Below, piece by piece: positions 23,565-28,928 of a DNA stretch of 28,928 nucleotides. The stretch is from CAYVQU01 sp964453155 (GTDB lineage Bacteria; Chloroflexota; Anaerolineae; Anaerolineales; UBA11858). The stretch covers positions 1 through 28,928 of the forward strand of contig CAYVQU010000058.1 of the NCBI GenBank assembly GCA_964453155.1, in the 5' to 3' direction. The notes beneath the pieces are model-generated. The model was not told the origin of the DNA. It did no database searches and worked only from the letters and a program-made list of their open reading frames with translations. A program made the translations under genes and the position numbers. Numbering within the stretch: the first letter of the stretch is position 1; each line of letters opens with the position of its first letter.

Positions 23565-24254
23565 ATGCAGTGGAAAAGGTTTAGTTTCTTCCTTTTAATT
23601 AACGTAATTGTATCCGTGGTAACAACTTTGATCGTTTTAACCCTCTGGGATCGGGCCAATCGCCCTGCTGTCCCAGAAGTTGAGCCGCCTCAAATTGTCA
23701 TTCCGACCGCGACAGTCCCCATTGCGGCGGTTACCATGTATGAAGTCGCAGCGGGAGAGACCCTAGGTGAGATCGCCCTGGCGCATGAAATTACTCTCGA
23801 AGAATTACTCGCCTTGAATGGTTTTACGGCTGCTGATGAAATTGGTGCAGGAACCCCGATTGTCGTACCCGATTTGGTTAGCAAGTCGCAAAACTCGAAC
23901 TTAGAAGGCGAGGCGGTTTCCGACAATTCTGCTAGCCCGGCCGGTAACCTGGTCGAAATTGTAGCCGTATTTGGCGCGGGTGATATAGAGTCAGAGCGCG
24001 TTCAACTCCGGAGTCTGGCAGCCGAATCCCTGGATTTATCCGGCTGGCGGCTGAGAGATGAAGATGGTTTGGAATACATCTTTCCTACGATCAAATTATT
24101 TGGCGATGGCGAAGTTCGTATTTATTCCACTGTCGGAATTGATAACGTTATTGCTCTATATTGGAATGCTGGGCAGCCTGTTTGGGAATCGGGCGAAACT
24201 GTGACCTTATTAGATAGTGTTGGCAGTGTGCATGCAACCTATTCCGTTCCCTAG
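23565..24254 (+). CDS. Membrane-anchored LysM and lamin-tail domain protein
   Basis: 229 residues. Positively charged MQWKR then one hydrophobic segment (about 7-27) that acts as an uncleaved anchor or signal. A short Pro-rich linker leads to one LysM motif (about 58-103: YEVAAGETLGEIALAHEITLEELLALNG), which would bind peptidoglycan or chitin-like glycans. After a Ser/Asn linker a lamin-tail domain follows (about 127-228: LRSLAAESLDLSGWRLRDEDG ... DSVGSVHATYSVP). Such LysM-LTD pairs occur in several Chloroflexota surface proteins. ATG at 23565 with GAAGGA 8 bases upstream. Role beyond wall association unknown. Confidence 0.8.
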   Translation: MQWKRFSFFLLINVIVSVVTTLIVLTLWDRANRPAVPEVEPPQIVIPTATVPIAAVTMYEVAAGETLGEIALAHEITLEELLALNGFTAADEIGAGTPIVVPDLVSKSQNSNLEGEAVSDNSASPAGNLVEIVAVFGAGDIESERVQLRSLAAESLDLSGWRLRDEDGLEYIFPTIKLFGDGEVRIYSTVGIDNVIALYWNAGQPVWESGETVTLLDSVGSVHATYSVP

Positions 24255-24297
24255 GTAGTTTTCGGAATGTGTGTTGAAATAGAAAACCTGCTCAAGC

Positions 24298-24328
24298 TTG
24301 ACGGTAAAGCCTGTTAATTTACTTTATA
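24298..24328 (+). promoter_or_regulatory. Weak candidate promoter for the DUF1992 gene
   Basis: TTGACG (24298-24303) followed after 19 bases by TTTATA (24323-24328), about 30 bases before the ATG at 24361. The spacing is longer than ideal, so this is a tentative call. An imperfect gttttc/gaaaac hairpin (24258-24287 region) just upstream could end the LysM transcript. Confidence 0.3.
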
Positions 24329-24360
24329 AGTACAAACCGACATGCACTTTGTGATGTTAT

Positions 24361-24813
24361 ATGGATAAATTTTCACGCTCACTTGACGAAGAAATCAAGC
24401 AAGCCATAAAAAAAGGTGCGTTTGATGACTTGCCAGGCAAAGGCAAACCCTTTGAAATTAACCACAACCCCCACGAAGACTCTGCCTGGAGTATGGCTTT
24501 TTCATTGTTGAAATCTGGGGGACACACCTTACCCTGGATCGAAACTCGCCAGACCATCGAAAAAGAATTCGAAACTGAGAAAAAGTCACTGTTGCGGACT
24601 TGGATTTGGCGCAAAACATCCTTGGCAGAAAACCAACCTTACCAACTTGTCAATGATGAGTGGCAGCGGGTATTAGCACTATTTAAAAAGAAAATTGCCA
24701 AGCTCAACGATCGGATTGCCGATTACAACCTTGAGGTCCCCTCTGATCAGTTCAAACGACAGAAAATCAACCTCGACCGCGAAATCGAAAAAATCACCAA
24801 TTCGTCCGATTGA
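24361..24813 (+). CDS. DUF1992 (DnaJ C28-like) protein
   Basis: 150 residues. The N-terminal half is the DUF1992 signature: IKQAIKKGAFDDLPGKGKPFEI, the same motif found in bacterial YhdN-type proteins and in human DNAJC28 without the J domain. The rest is charged and helical, ending in RQKINLDREIEKITNSSD, compatible with a coiled coil. No catalytic residues are evident and the function is unknown; a chaperone-related role is only suggested by the eukaryotic fusion. There is no clear Shine-Dalgarno sequence. It is 68 bases upstream of dnaX. Confidence 0.8.
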   Translation: MDKFSRSLDEEIKQAIKKGAFDDLPGKGKPFEINHNPHEDSAWSMAFSLLKSGGHTLPWIETRQTIEKEFETEKKSLLRTWIWRKTSLAENQPYQLVNDEWQRVLALFKKKIAKLNDRIADYNLEVPSDQFKRQKINLDREIEKITNSSD

Positions 24814-24842
24814 CCAGCCTCCCGCCCTCCATTACAATTCCT

Positions 24843-24881
24843 ACTAACTAACGAGTACACGATCCAACTGACAAACTAACA
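24843..24881. repeat. AACTAAC-type repeat before dnaX
   Basis: Contains actaactaacga and aaactaac, close to the repeat at 26449-26481 before ybaB (aactaacgaac, aaccaactaac). In both places it replaces or precedes the ribosome binding site of the next gene. Confidence 0.45.
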
Positions 24882-26450
24882 ATGACTCAAGCTTTCTACC
24901 GCAAATGGCGACCAACGACCTGGGACGAAGTTATCGGCCAGGAACATATTACCAGTACCCTGCATAACGCGATCACCGCTGATCGAGTGGCGCATGCCAT
25001 GCTGTTTGCTGGCCCACGGGGAACCGGAAAAACCAGTTCAGCCCGGTTGTTAGCAAAAGCCGTAAACTGCCTAGCCGAAGAATTGGCTGCTCGTCCGTGC
25101 AACGAATGTGAACATTGTCAGGCGGTCAACAATGGCCGCTTCCTCGATTTGATCGAAATTGACGCGGCTTCCAACACCAGCGTCGATGATGTGCGCGATT
25201 TGCGTGACAAAATCAACTTTTCCCCAAATCAGGGCCGCTATAAGGTCTATATCATTGATGAAGTCCACATGTTATCGACCGCGGCCTTCAATGCGCTCCT
25301 CAAAACACTGGAGGAACCCCCGGCCCACGCCATTTTTATCCTGGCAACGACCGAAATTCATAAAATCCCGGCCACGGTACTTTCGCGTTGTCAGCGCCAT
25401 GAGTTTCGCCGCATTCCAGTCCATGATATTGTGGGTTGCTTGGAAGCGGTTGCTGAAAACGAAAATCTACAAATCGATTCTGAAGCCCTCACCATGATCG
25501 CCCGACAGGCTACCGGGAGCATGCGCGATGCGATCTCGCTCCTTGATCAACTGGCTTCTACCTCGCAGAAGATTACCCTTGAAATAACCCAATCGGTATT
25601 GGGCACCGCTGCCAGCCAATCAGTTCTGGATATTGTTACTGCAATTTTAGGCCAAGATTCTGCTGGCGGGCTAGACCAACTCCATCAAACTCTGGATGGG
25701 GGCAGTGATCCCCGCCAATTCGCCCGTCAGATAGTCGATTATCTCCGTAACTTGCTCCTGGTACGGATGGGGAACGCCAACCAAATTGATGCCACCACTG
25801 ATGTCCGCGCACAAATGGCCCAGCATGCTCAAGCTTTCAGTGTTCAAGAATTGATGCGGGTTACCCGTGCTTTCAATCATGCCGCCAATGACGCCCGGAT
25901 TGCCTGGCAACCAGCCTTACCACTGGAGCTGGCCTTCGTGGAATCTTTGGCAGGATCACCGGAACCAGTAATCCAAACGAAGGTGGTGAATGATCCAACT
26001 CCATCAACACCTAAACCGCAAAAATCCCCTGGAATTTCAGAGAGTACTGCCCCACTACCGGTTAGTGCCTCGCCATCAGAACTTACTGCTGCTGCCCAAC
26101 CCAATGCTGAATCTTTACCGAATCCAGTTGGCCAGCAATGGCGAGAGATTTTAGCTCAGGTTCGTCAAAAAAATCCCCAAACTCAGGCGCTGCTCAATTC
26201 TTGCAAGCCATTGGGGATTAAAAATGGCACCCTGCTCTTGGGATTCAATGGCGAATTTGCTAAAACCAAAATGGAACAAGGTGATAATCTCGAAGTACTC
26301 TCACAAGTCTTAGAGCAAGTACTTGGTAAGACGATGCCTGTCCGTTGTGTTATGTCCGTTGGTGGCGAACTCCCTGACGACATCGACCAAGACGGTATGG
26401 TTGCCTCCGCTCTCCGCGACTTGGGTGGCGAAATTGTCGATATCCAGTAA
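24882..26450 (+). CDS. dnaX: DNA polymerase III subunits gamma/tau
   Basis: 522-residue clamp-loader ATPase. Walker A GPRGTGKT (44-51), zinc-binding cysteines C63, C73, C76 and C79, Walker B DEVH (126-129), sensor-1 LATTE and the arginine-finger motif SRC (168-170) are all present. Residues about 330-405 are a Pro/Ser-rich linker, followed by a C-terminal domain (WREILAQVRQKNPQTQALL onwards) typical of tau-like tails. The ATG at 24882 lacks a Shine-Dalgarno sequence. A run of seven A at 26167-26173, just at the start of the tail domain, could allow slippage to a shorter form. First gene of the dnaX-ybaB-recR cluster. Confidence 0.97.
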   Translation: MTQAFYRKWRPTTWDEVIGQEHITSTLHNAITADRVAHAMLFAGPRGTGKTSSARLLAKAVNCLAEELAARPCNECEHCQAVNNGRFLDLIEIDAASNTSVDDVRDLRDKINFSPNQGRYKVYIIDEVHMLSTAAFNALLKTLEEPPAHAIFILATTEIHKIPATVLSRCQRHEFRRIPVHDIVGCLEAVAENENLQIDSEALTMIARQATGSMRDAISLLDQLASTSQKITLEITQSVLGTAASQSVLDIVTAILGQDSAGGLDQLHQTLDGGSDPRQFARQIVDYLRNLLLVRMGNANQIDATTDVRAQMAQHAQAFSVQELMRVTRAFNHAANDARIAWQPALPLELAFVESLAGSPEPVIQTKVVNDPTPSTPKPQKSPGISESTAPLPVSASPSELTAAAQPNAESLPNPVGQQWREILAQVRQKNPQTQALLNSCKPLGIKNGTLLLGFNGEFAKTKMEQGDNLEVLSQVLEQVLGKTMPVRCVMSVGGELPDDIDQDGMVASALRDLGGEIVDIQ

Positions 26451-26481
26451 CTAACGAACGATCAAACGAACCAACTAACTA
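26449..26481. repeat. AACTAAC-type repeat between dnaX and ybaB
   Basis: Repeated aactaacgaac and aaccaactaac units, similar to the stretch before dnaX (24843-24881). They fill most of the 45-base gap between the dnaX stop codon and the AGAGG of ybaB. Confidence 0.45.
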
Positions 26482-26495
26482 CAAAAGAGGTATTT

Positions 26496-26843
26496 ATGGC
26501 TAAACGATCCAAACGACAACGCATGCGCGGCGCACCCGGTGGTGGCATGGGCGGCGGCGGTATGATGCAGCAGTTGCAACAACTTCAGCAGCAAATGGAA
26601 GTTGCCCAGGAAGCCCTGACACAAGAAACTGTCACGGCGACAGTCGGTGGTGGCATGATCACAGTTGTAGCTACCGGCGACCAACAAATCCAATCCATCA
26701 CAATCGACCCCGATGTATTAGAAGACCCCGACGCTGAAATGCTACAAGATATGATCCTGACAGCCATTAACAGCGCTCTCGATCAATCCCGCGAATTGGC
26801 TGCCGAACGTCTTGGCCCCCTCGCAGGTGGTTTGCCGTTTTAA
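26496..26843 (+). CDS. ybaB: YbaB/EbfC family nucleoid-associated protein
   Basis: 115 residues. The N-terminal extension is basic and glycine-rich (KRSKRQRMRG, GGGMGGGG), then a helix MQQLQQLQQQMEVAQEAL, the central sheet TVTATVGGGMITVVATGDQQ, and a C-terminal helical part DMILTAINSALDQS, matching the YbaB tweezers-like dimer that binds DNA. Its place between dnaX and recR is the standard one. ATG at 26496 with AGAGG 8 bases upstream. Confidence 0.93.
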   Translation: MAKRSKRQRMRGAPGGGMGGGGMMQQLQQLQQQMEVAQEALTQETVTATVGGGMITVVATGDQQIQSITIDPDVLEDPDAEMLQDMILTAINSALDQSRELAAERLGPLAGGLPF

Positions 26844-26867
26844 CGTTGGAATGTTCTAACGTTTTTT
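26842..26867 (+). terminator. Terminator-like hairpin between ybaB and recR
   Basis: aacgttgga (26842-26850) pairs with tctaacgtt (26855-26863), one G-U pair, 4-nt loop, followed by a run ending in TTTT (six T from 26862). It overlaps the ybaB stop codon and would reduce transcription into recR, which begins 17 bases later. Confidence 0.55.
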
Positions 26868-26883
26868 ACATTGGCTTTCTATC

Positions 26884-27489
26884 ATGCTTTTACCTGTCCC
26901 CATCCAAAATCTGATTGACTCACTGTCGCGTTTACCGGGAATTGGTCCCAAAACCGCCTCCCGTTTGACATTCTATTTATTACGAGCTCCTGAAAATCTG
27001 TCTCTCGACTTAGCCGAAGCGCTCCAAGTTTTAAAATCAGGCACCGGTTTTTGTGAGCAGTGTTTCAACATCACCGAGGCCGAACGCGAGATTTGTGAAA
27101 TTTGTGAGAGTTCAGACCGGGATGGGGCATTTTTGTGTGTGGTCGAGGATCCTCTGGATGTTCTTGCTCTCGAACGGACTGGAGGATTCCGTGGCCGTTA
27201 TCATGTCTTGCATGGCGCGTTATCTCCAATCGAAGGAATTGGCCCGGAAGACTTGAAAATTCGGGAGTTGCTAGAGCGGATACCCAAAGAAGAAGTCCGA
27301 GAAATCATTTTGGCCACCAATCCCAGTTTGGAAGGGGATGCTACTGCCATGTATTTACGGCAGCGTTTGCAACCTTTAGGGTTACAGATCACCCGATTGG
27401 CGCGCGGTCTCCCGATGGGTGGGGATTTGGAATACGCCGACCAAAATACATTGCTGCGAGCTTTGGCTGGACGTCAAGAAATGGATTGA
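26884..27489 (+). CDS. recR: Recombination mediator protein RecR
   Basis: 201 residues, the normal length. Helix-hairpin-helix SRLPGIGPKTASRL (15-28), zinc finger C57, C60, C71, C74, and the Toprim domain (about 81-175) with LCVVEDPLDVLALE. RecR acts with RecO and RecF to load RecA on gapped DNA. The ATG at 26884 has no Shine-Dalgarno sequence, so its translation may be SD-independent or coupled to ybaB. A strong terminator follows the stop. Confidence 0.97.
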   Translation: MLLPVPIQNLIDSLSRLPGIGPKTASRLTFYLLRAPENLSLDLAEALQVLKSGTGFCEQCFNITEAEREICEICESSDRDGAFLCVVEDPLDVLALERTGGFRGRYHVLHGALSPIEGIGPEDLKIRELLERIPKEEVREIILATNPSLEGDATAMYLRQRLQPLGLQITRLARGLPMGGDLEYADQNTLLRALAGRQEMD

Positions 27490-27530
27490 GCGCAGCAGGA
27501 GTATGCTTTAAATAATTGAAATTGCGATTG

Positions 27531-27566
27531 CGAACGTGGTTCCAAGCCGGAACCACGTTCGTTTTT
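27531..27566 (+). terminator. Intrinsic terminator of the dnaX-ybaB-recR cluster
   Basis: cgaacgtggttcc (27531-27543) and ggaaccacgttcg (27549-27561) form a perfect 13-bp stem with a 5-nt loop, followed by TTTTT (27562-27566). It insulates the rrn promoter array downstream. Confidence 0.93.
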
Positions 27567-27599
27567 CAGGGGATTTCAGGGAAGAAACCTTAAAGAATT

Positions 27600-27620
27600 C
27601 CGGAATCAGCCTGATTCCGG
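27600..27620. repeat. 9-bp perfect hairpin before the first rrn promoter
   Basis: ccggaatca (27600-27608) and tgattccgg (27612-27620) pair across 3 bases. It sits 21 bases upstream of the P1 -35 hexamer, with no U-tract; possible protein-binding site upstream of the rRNA promoters. Confidence 0.55.
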
Positions 27621-27640
27621 CAGATTCGTCAAAATTCCTC

Positions 27641-27668
27641 TTGACACTTCTCTTGATCGGCGTATAAT
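27641..27668 (+). promoter_or_regulatory. rrn promoter P1
   Basis: Perfect TTGACA (27641-27646) and perfect TATAAT (27663-27668) with a 16-base spacer; predicted start near 27675. A C/G-rich discriminator (accgcccgc) follows, as is common at stringently controlled rRNA promoters. It lies about 850 bases upstream of 16S. Confidence 0.9.
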
Positions 27669-27695
27669 ACCGCCCGCAACGTTAAAGACGGTTTC

Positions 27696-27729
27696 GCTCC
27701 CTAGCGGAGCAAACCACTCACAATTACAG
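27696..27729 (+). promoter_or_regulatory. boxB/boxA-like element, rrn module 1
   Basis: Hairpin gctcc-ctagc-ggagc (27696-27710) followed 8 bases later by cacaattacag (27719-27729). The order, a small hairpin then an AACAATT-like box, resembles rrn nut sites (E. coli boxA ends TTTAACAA). Confidence 0.4.
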
Positions 27730-27777
27730 ACATCAAATCATCAGAGACCGGGGCATATGCCCGATTGGTCTGATACA

Positions 27778-27811
27778 CCGATGTTGGTACCACTGACATC
27801 GGATTTTTTTT
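27778..27811 (+). terminator. Intrinsic terminator T1 between P1 and P2
   Basis: ccgatgt (27778-27784) pairs with acatcgg (27796-27802), loop tggtaccactg, followed by eight T (27804-27811). It ends 16 bases before the P2 -35, so a P1 transcript would stop after about 135 nt unless antiterminated. Confidence 0.85.
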
Positions 27812-27827
27812 GTCTAAAAATTGGTCC

Positions 27828-27856
27828 TTGACATGCGAAAATGAGCTTGGTAGAAT
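27828..27856 (+). promoter_or_regulatory. rrn promoter P2
   Basis: TTGACA (27828-27833), 17-base spacer, TAGAAT (27851-27856) preceded by TGG, an extended -10. The discriminator accggccgc is G/C-rich. Identical to P3. Confidence 0.88.
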
Positions 27857-27879
27857 ACCGGCCGCTTCAAGAACGGTCT

Positions 27880-27910
27880 TACCCACTGGGTAGATCGCTA
27901 ACAATTACAG
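27880..27910 (+). promoter_or_regulatory. boxB/boxA-like element, rrn module 2
   Basis: Hairpin taccc-act-gggta (27880-27892) then agatc and taacaattacag (27899-27910). This is the copy closest in sequence to the E. coli boxA TTTAACAA context. Confidence 0.45.
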
Positions 27911-27960
27911 AGACATCAAATCATCAGAGACCGGGGCATATGCCCGATTGGTCTGATACA

Positions 27961-27994
27961 CCGATGTTGGTACCACTGACATCGGATTTTTTTT
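27961..27994 (+). terminator. Intrinsic terminator T2 between P2 and P3
   Basis: Exact copy of T1: 7-bp stem and eight T, ending 16 bases before the P3 -35. A P2 transcript would be about 132 nt. Confidence 0.85.
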
Positions 27995-28010
27995 GTCTAA
28001 AAATTGGTCC

Positions 28011-28039
28011 TTGACATGCGAAAATGAGCTTGGTAGAAT
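28011..28039 (+). promoter_or_regulatory. rrn promoter P3
   Basis: TTGACA (28011-28016), 17-base spacer, TGG then TAGAAT (28034-28039); part of repeat copy 2. Confidence 0.88.
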
Positions 28040-28063
28040 ACCGGCCGCTTCAAAAACGGTCTC

Positions 28064-28096
28064 GCCCGAACAACGGGCAGATCAATGAAAACGCAG
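28064..28096 (+). promoter_or_regulatory. boxB/boxA-like element, rrn module 3
   Basis: Hairpin gcccg-aacaa-cgggc (28064-28078) followed by agatcaatgaaaacgcagag; the box is diverged from those of modules 1 and 2 but the hairpin and the AGATC spacer are kept. Confidence 0.35.
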
Positions 28097-28152
28097 AGAT
28101 AAAATGTAGTAAAAAATTCATTGGAAGATGGATGGATTTAGACCATTCAACC

Positions 28153-28188
28153 TGATGAGTGAGATTGAGAAATCTCATCAAATTTATC
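28153..28188 (+). terminator. Decayed terminator between P3 and P4
   Basis: tgagatt-gaga-aatctca (28160-28177), or alternatively tgatgag with ctcatca, followed by aaatttatctcg. This aligns with the tttttttgtct and ttttttgtctcg tails of the other modules but the T-run is broken, so termination is probably weak. Confidence 0.4.
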
Positions 28189-28200
28189 TCGAAAAAAGCC

Positions 28201-28229
28201 TTGACACTCGGAAGTGCGACTGGTAAGAT
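28201..28229 (+). promoter_or_regulatory. rrn promoter P4
   Basis: TTGACA (28201-28206), 17-base spacer, TGG then TAAGAT (28224-28229). The spacer shares gaagtgcg with P5, so P4 and P5 form a second related pair. Confidence 0.82.
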
Positions 28230-28255
28230 AGTTCGGCTTCGTCAAGCACGACCTA

Positions 28256-28291
28256 GCCCAACATCGGGCAGATCACTAAAAATTGAAGAGA
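28256..28291 (+). promoter_or_regulatory. boxB/boxA-like element, rrn module 4
   Basis: gccc-aacatc-gggc (28256-28269) then agatcactaaaaattgaaga. The same gggcagatc string is present in module 3. Just beyond, gactttg-cgc-caaagtc (28293-28309) is another 7-bp hairpin. Confidence 0.35.
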
Positions 28292-28335
28292 CGACTTTGC
28301 GCCAAAGTCAGAGCAAGAATAGCTGGTACGGCGTT

Positions 28336-28366
28336 CCGACGTCAGACAAACTGATGTCGGTTTTTT
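28336..28366 (+). terminator. Intrinsic terminator T4 between P4 and P5
   Basis: ccgacgtcag (28336-28345) pairs with ctgatgtcgg (28351-28360), one G-U pair, loop acaaa, followed by six T (28361-28366). It ends 14 bases before the P5 -35. Confidence 0.87.
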
Positions 28367-28380
28367 GTCTCGAAAACGCC

Positions 28381-28409
28381 TTGACAGGCTGAAGTGCGGC
28401 TGGTAGAAT
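28381..28409 (+). promoter_or_regulatory. rrn promoter P5, proximal to 16S
   Basis: TTGACA (28381-28386), 17-base spacer, TGG then TAGAAT (28404-28409); predicted start near 28416, giving a leader of about 105 nt before mature 16S with no terminator in between. Confidence 0.88.
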
Positions 28410-28433
28410 TTTGCCCGCTTCACAAGTAGAACC

Positions 28434-28452
28434 TTGACAACTAAATAGTGAC
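28434..28452 (+). promoter_or_regulatory. 16S-proximal leader box (boxA-related)
   Basis: ccttgacaactaaatagtg matches the general form of the conserved TTGAAAACTNAA leader box found before 16S in many Gram-positive rrn operons. It begins with TTGACA but has no good -10 at 16-18 bases, so it is read as a leader/antitermination element and not a promoter. Confidence 0.45.
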
Positions 28453-28497
28453 AGTAAGTTATGAACAGAGCCCAATTCTTTTTTACTCTGTAAATTA

Positions 28498-28511
28498 GCA
28501 TCGCAAGATGC
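28498..28511 (+). other. GNRA-tetraloop hairpin just before 16S
   Basis: gcatc (28498-28502), loop gcaa, gatgc (28507-28511): a stable 5-bp hairpin 9 bases before the expected 16S 5' end, likely part of the pre-16S processing leader. An acagag/ctctgt pair (about 28465-28492) encloses the upstream leader segment. Confidence 0.5.
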
Positions 28512-28519
28512 AGAAAATT

Positions 28520-28928
28520 TTTGCGGAGAGTTTGATCCTGGCTCAGGATTAACGCTGGCGGCGTGCCTAATACATGCAAGTCGAACGGAGAACGCCGGTA
28601 ATTTATTACTGGTTGTTCTTAGTGGCGAACGGGTGAGTAACGCGTTGGTGATCTGCCCTGAAGAGTGGGATAACTCCGGGAAACTGGAGCTAATACCGCA
28701 TGTGGTCATGGTTTTTAGAAAACCATGTCTAAAGGACTTCGGTCCACTTCAGGAGGAGCCTGCGTCCCATCAGCTAGTTGGTAAGGTAATGGCTTACCAA
28801 GGCAAAGACGGGTAGGGGACCTGAGAGGGTGGCCCCCCACAATGGTACTGAAACACGGACCATACATCTACGGATGGCAGCAGTAGGGAATATTGCACAA
28901 TGGACGAAAGTCTGATGCAGCAACGCCG
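28520..28928 (+). rRNA. rrs: 16S ribosomal RNA, 5' part (runs off the window)
   Basis: Starts by alignment to E. coli position 1 about 10 bases before the agtttgatcctggctcag block, whose full 27F site occupies 28527-28546. Later blocks (ctggcggcgtgcctaatacatgc, gtgagtaacgcg, taataccgcatg, cagtagggaatattgcacaatgg, ctgatgcagcaacgccg) follow in the correct order, ending near E. coli position 400. Only about a quarter of the gene is inside the window. The helices near E. coli 316-350 carry compensated base changes that alter the universal EUB338/341F site at 28864-28881. It is fed by the five-promoter array upstream. Confidence 0.98.

Larger units (their letters stand above)
27729..27870 (+). repeat. 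142-bp direct repeat, copy 1
   Basis: Identical base for base to 27912-28053 (offset 183). It contains a nested hairpin atcag...ctgat with a gggcatatgccc core (27740-27774), the terminator 27778-27811, and promoter P2. Confidence 0.95.
27912..28053 (+). repeat. 142-bp direct repeat, copy 2
   Basis: Exact second copy of 27729-27870, containing terminator T2 and promoter P3. The 41 bases between copies differ from the corresponding sequence after copy 2, so the identity is confined to the terminator-promoter block. Confidence 0.95.

Noticed and set aside
27729..28053. CRISPR array or satellite repeat
   Set aside because: Only two identical 142-bp copies with internal promoter and terminator; no short spaced repeats and no cas genes.
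28434..28460. Sixth rrn promoter starting at TTGACA 28434
   Set aside because: No acceptable -10 at 16-18 bases (best is TAAGTT at 15) and the sequence fits the conserved pre-16S leader box.
27701..28709. Open frames on both strands within the rrn leader and 16S
   Set aside because: They cross promoters, terminators and rRNA, have no ribosome binding site and encode low-plausibility proteins.

Overview
The window looks like a chromosomal segment of a free-living bacterium, most likely a Chloroflexota member of the Anaerolineae/Ardenticatenia type. The reasons are a complete single-copy 14-gene nuo operon, a LysM plus lamin-tail surface protein, a Pro/Thr-rich lipoprotein with a beta-propeller-like body, a DUF1992 protein, and the first ~409 nt of a 16S rRNA gene whose variable positions are not proteobacterial or firmicute. 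The phylum call is an inference from gene style and 16S reading, not a computed placement.

Layout. Minus strand, 178-7475: a two-subunit family I CoA-transferase (A then B in transcription order), a lipoprotein, a large cytosolic GH36 alpha-galactosidase, a GlsB/YeaQ-type small membrane protein and a patatin-like lipase. Minus strand, 22515 down to 7608: nuoABCDEFGHIJKLMN in canonical order, encoding a complete proton-pumping NADH:quinone oxidoreductase, closed by an intrinsic terminator at 7545-7582. The front half (A to H) is mostly tightly packed, with overlapping or nearly abutting genes. Several later gaps (I/H, J/I, K/J, L/K, M/L, N/M) and the G/F gap hold palindromes or imperfect hairpin repeats. 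Minus strand, 22913-23398: a YacP-like NYN ribonuclease, with a highly structured, promoter-preceded stretch (22685-22882) between it and nuoA that may be a small RNA or a long nuo leader.

Plus strand, 23565-27489: a LysM/lamin-tail protein, a DUF1992 protein, then the recombination/replication cluster dnaX-ybaB-recR, ended by a strong terminator at 27531-27566. From 27641 to the 16S gene at about 28520 there is a tandem array of five near-consensus sigma70-type promoters. Four have TTGACA, a 17-bp spacer and a TGG-extended -10; the first has TTGACA, 16 bp and TATAAT. Three of the four gaps between promoters contain a convincing hairpin plus U-tract terminator and the fourth has a decayed version. 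Each leader also has a short hairpin followed by an AACAATT-like box resembling rrn boxB/boxA antitermination signals. Two modules are identical over 142 bp.

The strongest candidates for something undescribed are: (1) this promoter-hairpin-box-terminator array driving rRNA; (2) the C-rich structured RNA upstream of nuoA; (3) compensated changes in the EUB338/341F site of the 16S gene, which would hide this lineage from common probes and primers; and (4) the family of palindromic or short-period hairpin repeats seeded in intergenic gaps, including two overlapping, mutually exclusive hairpins between nuoJ and nuoI.
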